From Rhodanobacteraceae bacterium (GTDB taxonomy: Bacteria; Pseudomonadota; Gammaproteobacteria; Xanthomonadales; Rhodanobacteraceae), in NCBI GenBank assembly GCA_025924775.1, contig JAICHS010000161.1, positions 1-5,606 on the forward strand: a stretch of 5,606 bases of DNA. The letters are read 5' to 3'. A program made the translations under genes and the position numbers. The notes under the pieces were generated by a model. That model searched no databases, was not told the origin of the DNA, and saw only the letters and a program-made list of their open reading frames with translations. Positions 1-5,117 of this stretch are shown here, one piece after another; the stretch's first letter is position 1, and the number at the start of each line of letters is the position of its first letter.

Positions 1-321
1 CATGCGTTTGTACGCCAGCACTTCCTCGTTGACCCAGCGCGACGCCGCCGACGCGGGCGAGCAGATCACGATGAGGTTTTCAGACTGCGCCAGCGCCGCG
101 TTGATCTTGGCGCCAAGTTCAGGCGCGCTGGAAAGCTCGTCCCGATCGCGGAAGACCGGATTCAGCCGGCGCGGAATGGTGCCATGTGCGGTGGTGGTGC
201 CCACCAGCCGCGACGGCACGCGGTAGGTTTCCAAGGCCCGGTGCAGCCAGTCAGCCCACGCCTTGTCGCGGTGGCTGTAGCTGATGAAGGCGCGGTAGCG
301 GAATCGAGGTGACTCCGCCAT
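1..321 (-). CDS. TIR-domain protein, N-terminal part (runs off left edge)
   Basis: The visible 107 residues are the start of a TIR (Toll/interleukin-1 receptor) domain. The first strand and AA region read FRYRAFISYSHRDKAWADWL (residues 7-26). A conserved region with PVFRDRDELSSAPELG follows (about 55-70). The core strand is NLIVICSP (82-89), followed by SRWVNEEV (94-101). In NAD-cleaving TIR domains the catalytic Glu sits four residues after this Trp, which here is E100; the assignment is by motif only. Bacterial TIR proteins of this type often carry C-terminal TPR or WD40 repeats and may act in NAD-depleting defence or signalling, but that part lies outside the window. The ATG at 321 is chosen because GAGG stands 8 bases upstream. 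An in-frame ATG at 348, adding nine residues (MQRSREGFA), also has an AGGGA upstream, so the start is not settled. The gene begins 135 bases after the acetyltransferase stop and may be transcribed separately. Confidence 0.85.
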   Translation of the reverse strand, partial: MAESPRFRYRAFISYSHRDKAWADWLHRALETYRVPSRLVGTTTAHGTIPRRLNPVFRDRDELSSAPELGAKINAALAQSENLIVICSPASAASRWVNEEVLAYKRM

Positions 322-404
322 GGCGAAGCCCTCACGCGAGCGTTGCATTGAACCATCCCTGGCGGGATCCGGGCCCAGGCACGGCGCTCCGACGGGTCGT
401 GGCG

Positions 405-423
405 ATCCGCATCGGCGGATGCG
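405..423. repeat. Overlapping small inverted repeats between GNAT and TIR genes
   Basis: Two mutually exclusive 6-bp stems with 4-base loops share this stretch. ATCCGC (405-410) pairs with GCGGAT (415-420), and CGCATC (408-413) pairs with GATGCG (418-423). No T-tract follows on the minus strand, so it is not a standard intrinsic terminator for the acetyltransferase gene. It could be a weak transcript-end or leader structure, or chance in GC-rich DNA. Confidence 0.3.
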
Positions 424-456
424 CAGGCGTGAAGCTAACACCAGATGTGAACCATG

Positions 457-966
457 TCACGTTTTTTCAGGCCCGGGTGACTGGCGCAAAGGCTTGGCCA
501 TGCGCAGCAGATCCGGCGCAAAACCAGCGCGCGCATACAGCGCCTGAGCCCGGGCATTGCCGGGAAAGACGCTGAGTGTCAGCAAGCTGCAACGCTGCGC
601 GCGGGCCCAGCGTTGTGCGTACGCCAGCAGTGCCCGGCCAATGCCGTGCCCATCGCAGCCCGGCGCGACCGCGAGGTCGGACACGTGGCAGGCCCGCGCG
701 CCGGAAAAGAAATCGCGTTGCAGCTGCAGGTGCAGGAAGCCGGCGGGTTGCCCGTCGGGCTTCGCGGCGATGAAGAAATGGTCGCCGGGGGGCGCTTTGC
801 GCAAGGCGTGCTCGAGGTCGGTGCGGATCGCGGCCAGGGTTGCGCGCTTGCGCCGGCCGCGTGGCAATGGAAACGCGACGAAGCGCGGCACCAACGACAG
901 GATGAAATCCCGGTCGTCATCGGTGGCGGCACGGATCGTGATGGATTGCTTGCGGGGTGCTGACAC
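457..966 (-). CDS. GNAT-family N-acetyltransferase
   Basis: This is a 169-residue single-domain GNAT protein, the usual size for the family, which transfers the acetyl group of acetyl-CoA to an amine; the acceptor cannot be read from sequence. The N-terminal strand ITIRAATDDDRDFILSLV (residues 9-26) is the typical GNAT opening. Motif A is VSDLAVAPGCDGHGIGRALL (95-114), whose GHGIGRA supplies the acetyl-CoA pyrophosphate-binding loop in place of the usual Q/RxxGxG/A. Motif B is NARAQALYARAGF (137-149). The start is GTG at 966, with AAGGG seven bases upstream; an in-frame TGA at 993-991 rules out a longer protein. It is probably cytoplasmic. It lies 317 bases downstream of the dehydrogenase stop, so an own promoter is likely. 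The upstream flank carries a diverged tandem copy of its own RBS, start codon and first codons (995-1068). The T-run at 462-467 lies inside its last codons. Confidence 0.9.
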   Translation of the reverse strand: MSAPRKQSITIRAATDDDRDFILSLVPRFVAFPLPRGRRKRATLAAIRTDLEHALRKAPPGDHFFIAAKPDGQPAGFLHLQLQRDFFSGARACHVSDLAVAPGCDGHGIGRALLAYAQRWARAQRCSLLTLSVFPGNARAQALYARAGFAPDLLRMAKPLRQSPGPEKT

Positions 967-990
967 GACGCGGCCCTTTTTTCTCCATTG

Positions 991-1053
991 TCACTCCAGA
1001 TCGTCCTCAGTGGCGACACGGACCGTGCTGGAGCGCTTGTGCCGTTCTGGCAC
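991..1053 (-). other. 20-codon upstream ORF, possible leader or relic GNAT start
   Basis: GTG at 1053 opens a 20-codon frame ending with TGA at 993-991, 24 bases before the GTG of the acetyltransferase. Its product includes STVRVATEDDLE, which aligns without gaps with the GNAT residues ITIRAATDDDRD and resembles generic GNAT N-termini. The same offset of 87 bases places its GTG exactly opposite the real GTG. The RBS-equivalent sequence (AAAGCGGG) is poorer than that of the real gene. It may be a dead remnant of a duplicated gene start, or a translated leader; nothing here shows that it is translated. Confidence 0.4.
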
Positions 1054-1068
1054 GGCGCTGCCCGCTTT
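995..1068 (-). pseudogene. Diverged tandem duplicate of the GNAT gene 5' end
   Basis: Positions 995-1068 align without a gap to 908-981, at a constant offset of 87 bases. By hand count 56 of 74 bases agree. The original block covers the ribosome-binding region, the GTG start and about the first 20 codons of the acetyltransferase. Similarity fades on both sides, so only the gene's 5' end is represented. Differences are not concentrated at third codon positions, which argues against long selection on the copy as protein. It could be a local tandem duplication, or what remains of a deleted paralogous GNAT gene. Confidence 0.6.
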
Positions 1069-1087
1069 CTACTGCTCCGAAGGAGCG

Positions 1088-1131
1088 AACCCGGGATCGG
1101 TTTGCGTCGCCATGAAGACCGATTCCGGGTT
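1088..1131. repeat. Inverted repeat next to the 55-bp repeats
   Basis: AACCCGGGATCGGT (1088-1101) and ACCGATTCCGGGTT (1118-1131) are inverted copies matching at 13 of 14 positions, with a 16-base spacer. The right arm is the first part of the adjacent 55-bp repeat unit, so the left arm looks like an inverted partial copy of that element. Just to its left, GCTCC (1074-1078) and GGAGC (1082-1086) form another small stem. Confidence 0.6.
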
Positions 1132-1226
1132 CCGGCCTGCGGCCGGCCCCGGAATGACCACGAACACAAACGACCGATTCTGGGTTCCGACCTGTGGCCG
1201 GCCCCGGAATGACGATGAACACCAAC
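1117..1226. repeat. Two tandem 55-bp palindromic intergenic repeats
   Basis: Unit 1 is 1117-1171 and unit 2 is 1172-1226; they start with GACCGATTC and differ at 6 of 55 positions by hand count. Each has a palindromic core. In unit 1, ATTCCGGG (1122-1129) pairs with CCCGGAAT (1148-1155), and inside it CCGGCC (1132-1137) pairs with GGCCGG (1141-1146) around a TGC loop. Unit 2 keeps the fold with one G-T wobble and one mismatch. On the minus strand each core begins ATTCCGGGG, like the dispersed 'GTCATTCCGG...GGAATC' elements found between genes in many proteobacteria; that family link is from memory. No coding role is seen. Confidence 0.75.
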
Positions 1227-1235
1227 GACCGGGCG

Positions 1236-1275
1236 GGTTTGGTGCTGCGGACGCCCCCGGAGTCAGCAACAAACC
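1236..1275 (-). terminator. Long stem-loop after the acyl-CoA dehydrogenase stop
   Basis: GGTTTG (1236-1241) pairs with CAAACC (1270-1275). After a single mismatch, TGCTG (1243-1247) pairs with CAGCA (1264-1268), leaving a GC-rich 16-base loop. The stem begins 8 bases past the TAG of the dehydrogenase gene, a natural place for a transcript 3' end. No T-tract follows on the minus strand, so it is not a classical rho-independent terminator. It may protect the mRNA end or terminate weakly. Confidence 0.4.
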
Positions 1276-1283
1276 GGATTGGG

Positions 1284-3086
1284 CTAGGAAGCTGGTCCAA
1301 ACAACGCATCCGGCATCGCCAGCACGCTGTCGGCGCCCGCCTGCAGCGCGGCAAGGTGGGTGCGGGTGCGCGGCAGGATGCGGTCGTAATAGAAGCTCGC
1401 GGTCAGGCGCTTGGCCCGCTTGAAATCATCCGGATGCGACGACGCTTCCGCTGCGGCCACGCTGCGTGCCCACGCGTAGGCCAGCGCGATGTAGCCGGAG
1501 TAGAAAAGATAGTCGACCGCCGCGGCGCCGATTTCGTCCGGATTGGCAACCGCGCGCTTGCCGAGACCCTGGGTGACTTCGGCCCATTCCGTGGCCAGCG
1601 CCGCAAGTTTCGGGATGAACGGTTGCAGGGGTTCTTCGCTTGCGTGTTTGGCGCAAAAGCTGCCCAGGCTCCCCAGGAACAACTGCAGGCCTTCGCCGCG
1701 TTGCTGCATGATCTTGCGGCCCAGAAGGTCGAGCGCCTGGATGCCGGTGGTGCCTTCGTAGATCGTGGTGATGCGCGCGTCGCGCGCGTATTGCTCCATG
1801 CCCTGTTCGGCGATGTAGCCGTGGCCGCCGTAGATCTGCAGCGCGAGGCTGGTGCACTCGTTGGCGTTTTCGGTCAGCAGCGCCTTGACGATGGGCGTCA
1901 GGAACGACACCAGCACTTCGGCGCGTTTGGCTTCATCGGTATCGCTCGAGCGATGCTGGATATCGACCAGCGTCGCGGCGTACAGGCCCAAGGCGCGGCC
2001 GCCCTCGATCAGCGATTTCTGCGTCAGCAGCATGCGCCGGATGTCGCCGTGCACGATCAGCGGGTCGGCCGGCTTGTCGGGAAACTTCGCACCCGACAGC
2101 GCGCGCATCTGCAGGCGTTCGCGCGCGTAGGACAGCGCGTTCTGGTACGCGCGTTCGGACAGCGCCAGGCCCTGCAGCCCGACCGCGAGCCGTGCGGTGT
2201 TCATCATGGTGAACATCGCGTTCAACCCCTTGTTGGGCTCACCGATCAGCCAGCCTTGGGCGCCGTCGAAGTTCATCACGCAGGTGGCCGAACCCTTCAG
2301 GCCCATCTTGTGCTCGATCGCGCCGCAGCGCAGCGCGTTGCGCTCGCCCGGCTTGCCGTCTTTGCCGACCCTGAACTTGGGCACGATGAAAAGGGAGATG
2401 CCCTTCACGCCCTTGGGCGCATCCGGCAGGCGCGCCAGCACCAGGTGCACGATGTTGTCGGTGAAATCGTGTTCGCCCGCGGTGATGAAAATCTTGGTGC
2501 CGCTGATCGCGTGGCTGCCGTCGGCGCTCGGCTCCGCGCGCGTTTTCAAAAGGCCGAGGTCGGATCCGCAGTGCGGTTCGGTCAGGCACATGGTGCCGGT
2601 CCATGCGCCGGACACGATGGGTTTCAGGAAGGCCTCTTGTTGCCAGTCCGCGCCGTGCACCCGCAACGCCTCGGTGGCGCCGTGCGAAAGCAGCGGATAG
2701 GTGCCCCAGGCAAGGTTGGCCGAATCGATCATTTCCTTGACCGGCGCGCCAACGGTTTCCGGCAGGCCTTGCCCGCCGTAGGCTTCCGGTGCGGTCAGGC
2801 CGGCCCAGCCAGCTTCCACGTATTGCTGGTACGCCTGCTTGAAGCCAGCGGGCGTGGCCACCTTGCCGGTTTGCTTGTCGAAACGACAGCCTTCGCGATC
2901 GCCGGTTTCGTTGAGCGGCGCCAGCACCTGTTGCGAGAACTTCGCGGCCTCGTCCAGCACCGCGTCGATGAGTTCGCGGTTGAGCGATTCGCAACCGGGC
3001 AGTTTCGCGAACAGTTTTTCGACATCCAGCAGGTCGTACAGGCAGAAGCGGATGTCGGCGAGCGGGGCGGTGTAGTGGGTGGTCAT
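1284..3086 (-). CDS. Acyl-CoA dehydrogenase, long (DmdC/FadE-like) type
   Basis: This 600-residue FAD enzyme should introduce the alpha-beta double bond into an acyl-CoA, feeding electrons to ETF; it is cytoplasmic. It belongs to the long acyl-CoA dehydrogenases of about 590-600 residues with an extra N-terminal segment and an extra C-terminal helical domain, a group including methylmercaptopropionyl-CoA dehydrogenase (DmdC) and several uncharacterised FadE-like proteins. The FAD/substrate signature CLTEPHCGSD is at residues 167-176, the second signature YGGHGYIAEQGM at 419-430, and the probable catalytic base is E444 in IYEGTTGIQ. The C-terminal domain runs from about 465 to 600. ATG at 3086 has AAGGAG five bases upstream, a strong site. 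An 88-base gap with a REP pair separates it from the lipoprotein gene, so co-transcription is uncertain. Substrate chain type cannot be told from sequence; no other beta-oxidation gene is in the window. Confidence 0.93.
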   Translation of the reverse strand: MTTHYTAPLADIRFCLYDLLDVEKLFAKLPGCESLNRELIDAVLDEAAKFSQQVLAPLNETGDREGCRFDKQTGKVATPAGFKQAYQQYVEAGWAGLTAPEAYGGQGLPETVGAPVKEMIDSANLAWGTYPLLSHGATEALRVHGADWQQEAFLKPIVSGAWTGTMCLTEPHCGSDLGLLKTRAEPSADGSHAISGTKIFITAGEHDFTDNIVHLVLARLPDAPKGVKGISLFIVPKFRVGKDGKPGERNALRCGAIEHKMGLKGSATCVMNFDGAQGWLIGEPNKGLNAMFTMMNTARLAVGLQGLALSERAYQNALSYARERLQMRALSGAKFPDKPADPLIVHGDIRRMLLTQKSLIEGGRALGLYAATLVDIQHRSSDTDEAKRAEVLVSFLTPIVKALLTENANECTSLALQIYGGHGYIAEQGMEQYARDARITTIYEGTTGIQALDLLGRKIMQQRGEGLQLFLGSLGSFCAKHASEEPLQPFIPKLAALATEWAEVTQGLGKRAVANPDEIGAAAVDYLFYSGYIALAYAWARSVAAAEASSHPDDFKRAKRLTASFYYDRILPRTRTHLAALQAGADSVLAMPDALFGPAS

Positions 3087-3091
3087 GCAGT

Positions 3092-3097
3092 CTCCTT
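3092..3097 (-). promoter_or_regulatory. Strong ribosome binding site of acyl-CoA dehydrogenase
   Basis: AAGGAG on the minus strand, with five bases to the ATG at 3086. It fixes that start codon and lies just downstream of the REP pair. Confidence 0.8.
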
Positions 3098-3107
3098 ATG
3101 TATTGCA

Positions 3108-3165
3108 GTCGCCTGCAGGCAGGCTCCCACGAGAAGCATTTCGCAGGAGTGCGTCGGCGCGCGAC
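3108..3165. repeat. Inverted pair of REP elements (BIME-like)
   Basis: One 23-base unit lies on the minus strand (3130-3108) and begins GTGGGAG; the other lies on the plus strand (3143-3165) and begins GCAGGAG. Both have the same layout: a purine-rich head, a 5-bp stem, a 4-base loop, and a GAC end. The stems are GCCTG/CAGGC with loop CCTG, and GTGCG/CGCGC with loop TCGG. They differ at two stem pairs by compensatory change (C-G to G-C, T-A to C-G) and at one by wobble. The 12-base spacer is 3131-3142. A GTGG or GTAG head before a short hairpin is the known form of REPs mobilised by REP-associated tyrosine transposases (RAYTs); no RAYT gene is in the window. Confidence 0.7.
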
Positions 3166-3174
3166 CCGTTGGAA

Positions 3175-3672
3175 TCAACGCCAGATGTTGGACACCCCCG
3201 GCACCGGCGAAATGAAGCCGCTACCGTCCAGCTTGAATGGTTGCGGCTTGCCCCGCGTACCCTTGCCGACCGACAGCGAGCCTTTCAGCGTGTACGCGAT
3301 CGCGTTGCGCTTGCCGGCGGCGAGTGCAGCGGCACCGGCGGCGTCCGGCTTGAAGGTTGCGGTGGCGATGTCGGCGTCCATGGCGGGGATGTCCAGTGCC
3401 GGTGAAATGGCGACGTGGCCGGCCAGCTTGCCGTTCAAGCTCAAGCTCGCATCGATTGCGTAGACGTGCATGCCGGTGTCGTAGCTGTAGTTGTGGAAGC
3501 GCACCACGACGGCCCAGCTGCCGTCACTGTTGACGGTGAGTTGCTGGATGCCGGCGTCCGGTGGCTGCAGCTTGGTGCCGATGCCGCCACATCCGGCCAA
3601 CGCCAGCGCGCCGGCCAGCAGCGCGGCCGCGCACCAGGCGCGCTGCATGGATTGCGTCGAACGGTCGGTCAT
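3175..3672 (-). CDS. Small lipoprotein with probable LEA-2/WHy-like domain
   Basis: The 165-residue product has a positively charged N-terminus (up to R11), a hydrophobic stretch and the lipobox LALAGC. The Cys to be lipidated is C28, so it should be exported and membrane-anchored. After GIGTKLQPPDAG comes one beta-rich domain (about 40-150): QLTVNSDGSWAVVVRFHNYS, then SLSLNGKLAGHVAISPALDI and late strands with AIAYTLKGSL. The layout, with a strand ending in N-Y-S and later 'SLSLNGK' and 'Y.LKGSL' strands, resembles the LEA type 2 / WHy fold of stress-linked proteins. This assignment is moderate and function is unknown. ATG at 3672 is chosen over GTG at 3687 because GAGGAG lies seven bases before the ATG and overlaps the GTG. 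It begins 39 bases after the modC stop and may be read with the mod operon, though no direct link to molybdate is visible. Confidence 0.82.
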   Translation of the reverse strand: MTDRSTQSMQRAWCAAALLAGALALAGCGGIGTKLQPPDAGIQQLTVNSDGSWAVVVRFHNYSYDTGMHVYAIDASLSLNGKLAGHVAISPALDIPAMDADIATATFKPDAAGAAALAAGKRNAIAYTLKGSLSVGKGTRGKPQPFKLDGSGFISPVPGVSNIWR

Positions 3673-3679
3673 GGGCCGG

Positions 3680-3685
3680 CTCCTC
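3680..3685 (-). promoter_or_regulatory. Ribosome binding site deciding the lipoprotein start
   Basis: GAGGAG on the minus strand sits seven bases before the ATG at 3672. It overlaps the alternative GTG codon (3687-3685), making that upstream start unlikely. Confidence 0.75.
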
Positions 3686-3711
3686 ACGTGGGCGACGGAT
3701 CAAACGCTACT

Positions 3712-4422
3712 CTAACCCGTCGCGCGGACGCCGGGCGCGTCGAGGGGCATGGCCGGGATCGCAACCGCCGCCTTGAACGCATCGATGCCTTCCAACGCGA
3801 CCAGCCGGCCGTCCTCGATGCGCGCCACCTGGTCGGCCAGCGCGGTCACTTCGTCGGGCTGGTGGCTGACCAGGATCGTGGTGAGTCCGAACTGGCGTTT
3901 CAATGCGAGCAGGTGCGCCAGCACTTCGGCGCGCGCCTCGCGGTGCAGGTTGGCGAGTGGTTCGTCCAGCAGCAGCGCGTGGGGCTGGCGCAGCAACGCG
4001 CGTCCGATCGCCACCCGGCGCGCCTGTCCGCCGGAAAGCTGGCCCGGCCGGCGTCTCAGCAGCGCCGCCAGCTCCAGCAACTGGACCACGTCGTCGAAGG
4101 TGCCGGCCGTGGCCGCACGCGGCGCGCCATAGCGGAGGTTTTCGCGCACGTTGAGGTGCGGGAACAGGCGCGCTTCCTGGAACACCACGCCAAGGCCGCG
4201 CCGCGCCGGTGGTACGTCAACATGGGCAGCGCTGTCGAACAGCAGCGTGCCGCCGATCGAGATGCGCCCGCAGCGCGGGCGCAGCAATCCCGCGATGGCT
4301 AGCAGCGTCGAAGTCTTGCCGCAGCCGGAATGGCCGAACAGCGCCAGCGCGCGCGCGGGCGACGTGAGCGTGAGTTCCAGCGCAAATTCGCCGCGTTGCA
4401 GGGCCAGGTCGAGCGCGATCAT
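3712..4422 (-). CDS. modC: Molybdate ABC transporter ATPase ModC, short form without MOP domain
   Basis: This 236-residue protein is the ATP-hydrolysing subunit of the molybdate importer, acting at the inner face of the cytoplasmic membrane with ModB. Walker A is GHSGCGKTST (residues 30-39). The Q-loop reads VVFQEARLFPHLNVRENLRYG (from 79, Q82), and its FQEARLFPH is a ModC hallmark. The ABC signature is LSGGQARRVAIGRAL (129-143), Walker B with catalytic Glu is ALLLDEP (149-155), and the switch His is H187 in VSHQPDEV. Two oddities: the D-loop reads LANLHREAR, with H160 where Asp is normal; and the chain stops about 45 residues after the switch His, so the C-terminal molybdate-binding MOP domain of E. 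coli ModC (352 residues) is absent. The ATG at 4422 overlaps the modB stop as ATGA. The frame stays open far upstream through modB and modA, but that extension is a shadow. Confidence 0.93.
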   Translation of the reverse strand: MIALDLALQRGEFALELTLTSPARALALFGHSGCGKTSTLLAIAGLLRPRCGRISIGGTLLFDSAAHVDVPPARRGLGVVFQEARLFPHLNVRENLRYGAPRAATAGTFDDVVQLLELAALLRRRPGQLSGGQARRVAIGRALLRQPHALLLDEPLANLHREARAEVLAHLLALKRQFGLTTILVSHQPDEVTALADQVARIEDGRLVALEGIDAFKAAVAIPAMPLDAPGVRATG

Positions 4423-5117
4423 GCTTCGCCCGCGACGTTGCGGGCACCGCCGCGCAGCAGCATCAACGCGGCCAGCATGCCCGCCGCCAGCGCCACGCCG
4501 ACCGCGACCAGCGTCAGCCGCAGCGCGCCGCCTTCGCCGCCGGGCGTGGAAATCAGCTCGTACAGCGCGATCGGCAGCGTGCGCGTCTGCCCGGGAATCG
4601 ACGAGACGAAGGTGATGGTGGCGCCGAATTCGCCGAAGGCGCGCGCGAATGCCAGCGCCAGGCCCGCGACCAGGCCGCGCAGCGACAACGGCAGGGTGAT
4701 GCTGAAGAAAATCCGCCACGGGCCGGCGCCAAGCGTCGCGGCCGCGTGTTCGAGTTTGCGGTCCACCGATTCGAACGCGTTGCGCAACGCCACCACCAGC
4801 AACGGGAAAGCCATCACCGCCGCGGCCAGCGCCGCGCCGGTCCAGCGGAACGCGATCGACAGTCCGATCGCGTCGAGCCACTGGCCGACCGGGCCGTGAT
4901 GGCCGAATACGATCAACAAAATGTAGCCGGTCACCACCGGCGGCAGGATCAACGGCAGCAGCAGCAAGCCTTCGAACACGGGCTTGCCGAAGAAGCGCGT
5001 GCGCGCGAGTAGCCACGCGCAGCCGACTGCGAGTGGCAGCGAACACGCGACGCCGACCAGCGAGACCTTGAAGGTCAGGGCCAGCGCGACGACTTCGGCG
5101 TGGCTGAGCGGCATCAT
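4419..5117 (-). CDS. modB: Molybdate ABC transporter permease ModB
   Basis: This is the 232-residue membrane subunit of the molybdate importer, close to the usual ModB length (about 229). Hydrophobic segments, by eye, lie near residues 10-36, 48-72, 93-112, 146-170 and 200-222, fitting the five-helix ModB fold. The cytoplasmic coupling (EAA) loop is present as EHAAATLGAGPWRIFFSITLP (from 123), followed by ALAFARAFGEFGATITFVS (154-172) and IPGQTRTLP, all strongly ModB-like. The chosen start is ATG at 5117, which overlaps the modA stop (ATGA), indicating translational coupling. A second ATG follows immediately at 5114, so the product may start one residue later. The longer open frame reaching 5513 lies opposite modA coding sequence and is not a real extension. 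The modB stop in turn overlaps the modC start. Confidence 0.95.
   Translation of the reverse strand: MMPLSHAEVVALALTFKVSLVGVACSLPLAVGCAWLLARTRFFGKPVFEGLLLLPLILPPVVTGYILLIVFGHHGPVGQWLDAIGLSIAFRWTGAALAAAVMAFPLLVVALRNAFESVDRKLEHAAATLGAGPWRIFFSITLPLSLRGLVAGLALAFARAFGEFGATITFVSSIPGQTRTLPIALYELISTPGGEGGALRLTLVAVGVALAAGMLAALMLLRGGARNVAGEA

Noticed and set aside
348..456. ATGGTTCA occurring twice, as a possible operator pair
   Set aside because: Eight shared bases about 100 apart, one of them overlapping a start region, are too little to call a site.
460..470. T-run as part of an intrinsic terminator
   Set aside because: The run lies within the last codons of the GNAT gene (Lys/Glu codons on the minus strand) with no stem placed before it in either direction.
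1088..1226. CRISPR array
   Set aside because: There are only two full repeat units, directly abutting with no spacers, and they are palindromic elements.
1007..1354. 115-codon minus-strand frame across the repeat region
   Set aside because: It runs from inside the dehydrogenase gene through palindromic repeats in another frame; its protein is largely translated repeat.
557..1423. 288-codon plus-strand open frame over the GNAT gene and repeats
   Set aside because: It is a shadow of the GNAT gene plus repeats. Its internal similarity (RSSSVAAR / RSSSVATR) comes from the 5'-end duplication described on the minus strand.
1194..3215. 673-codon plus-strand open frame opposite the acyl-CoA dehydrogenase
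   Set aside because: It lies antisense to a clear enzyme gene with full motifs, has no recognisable domain, and is Arg/Gly/Ala-rich as expected for a GC-driven shadow frame.
3415..4302. 295-codon plus-strand open frame across lipoprotein and modC
   Set aside because: It spans two well-supported minus-strand genes and their gap, with low-complexity composition and no family resemblance.
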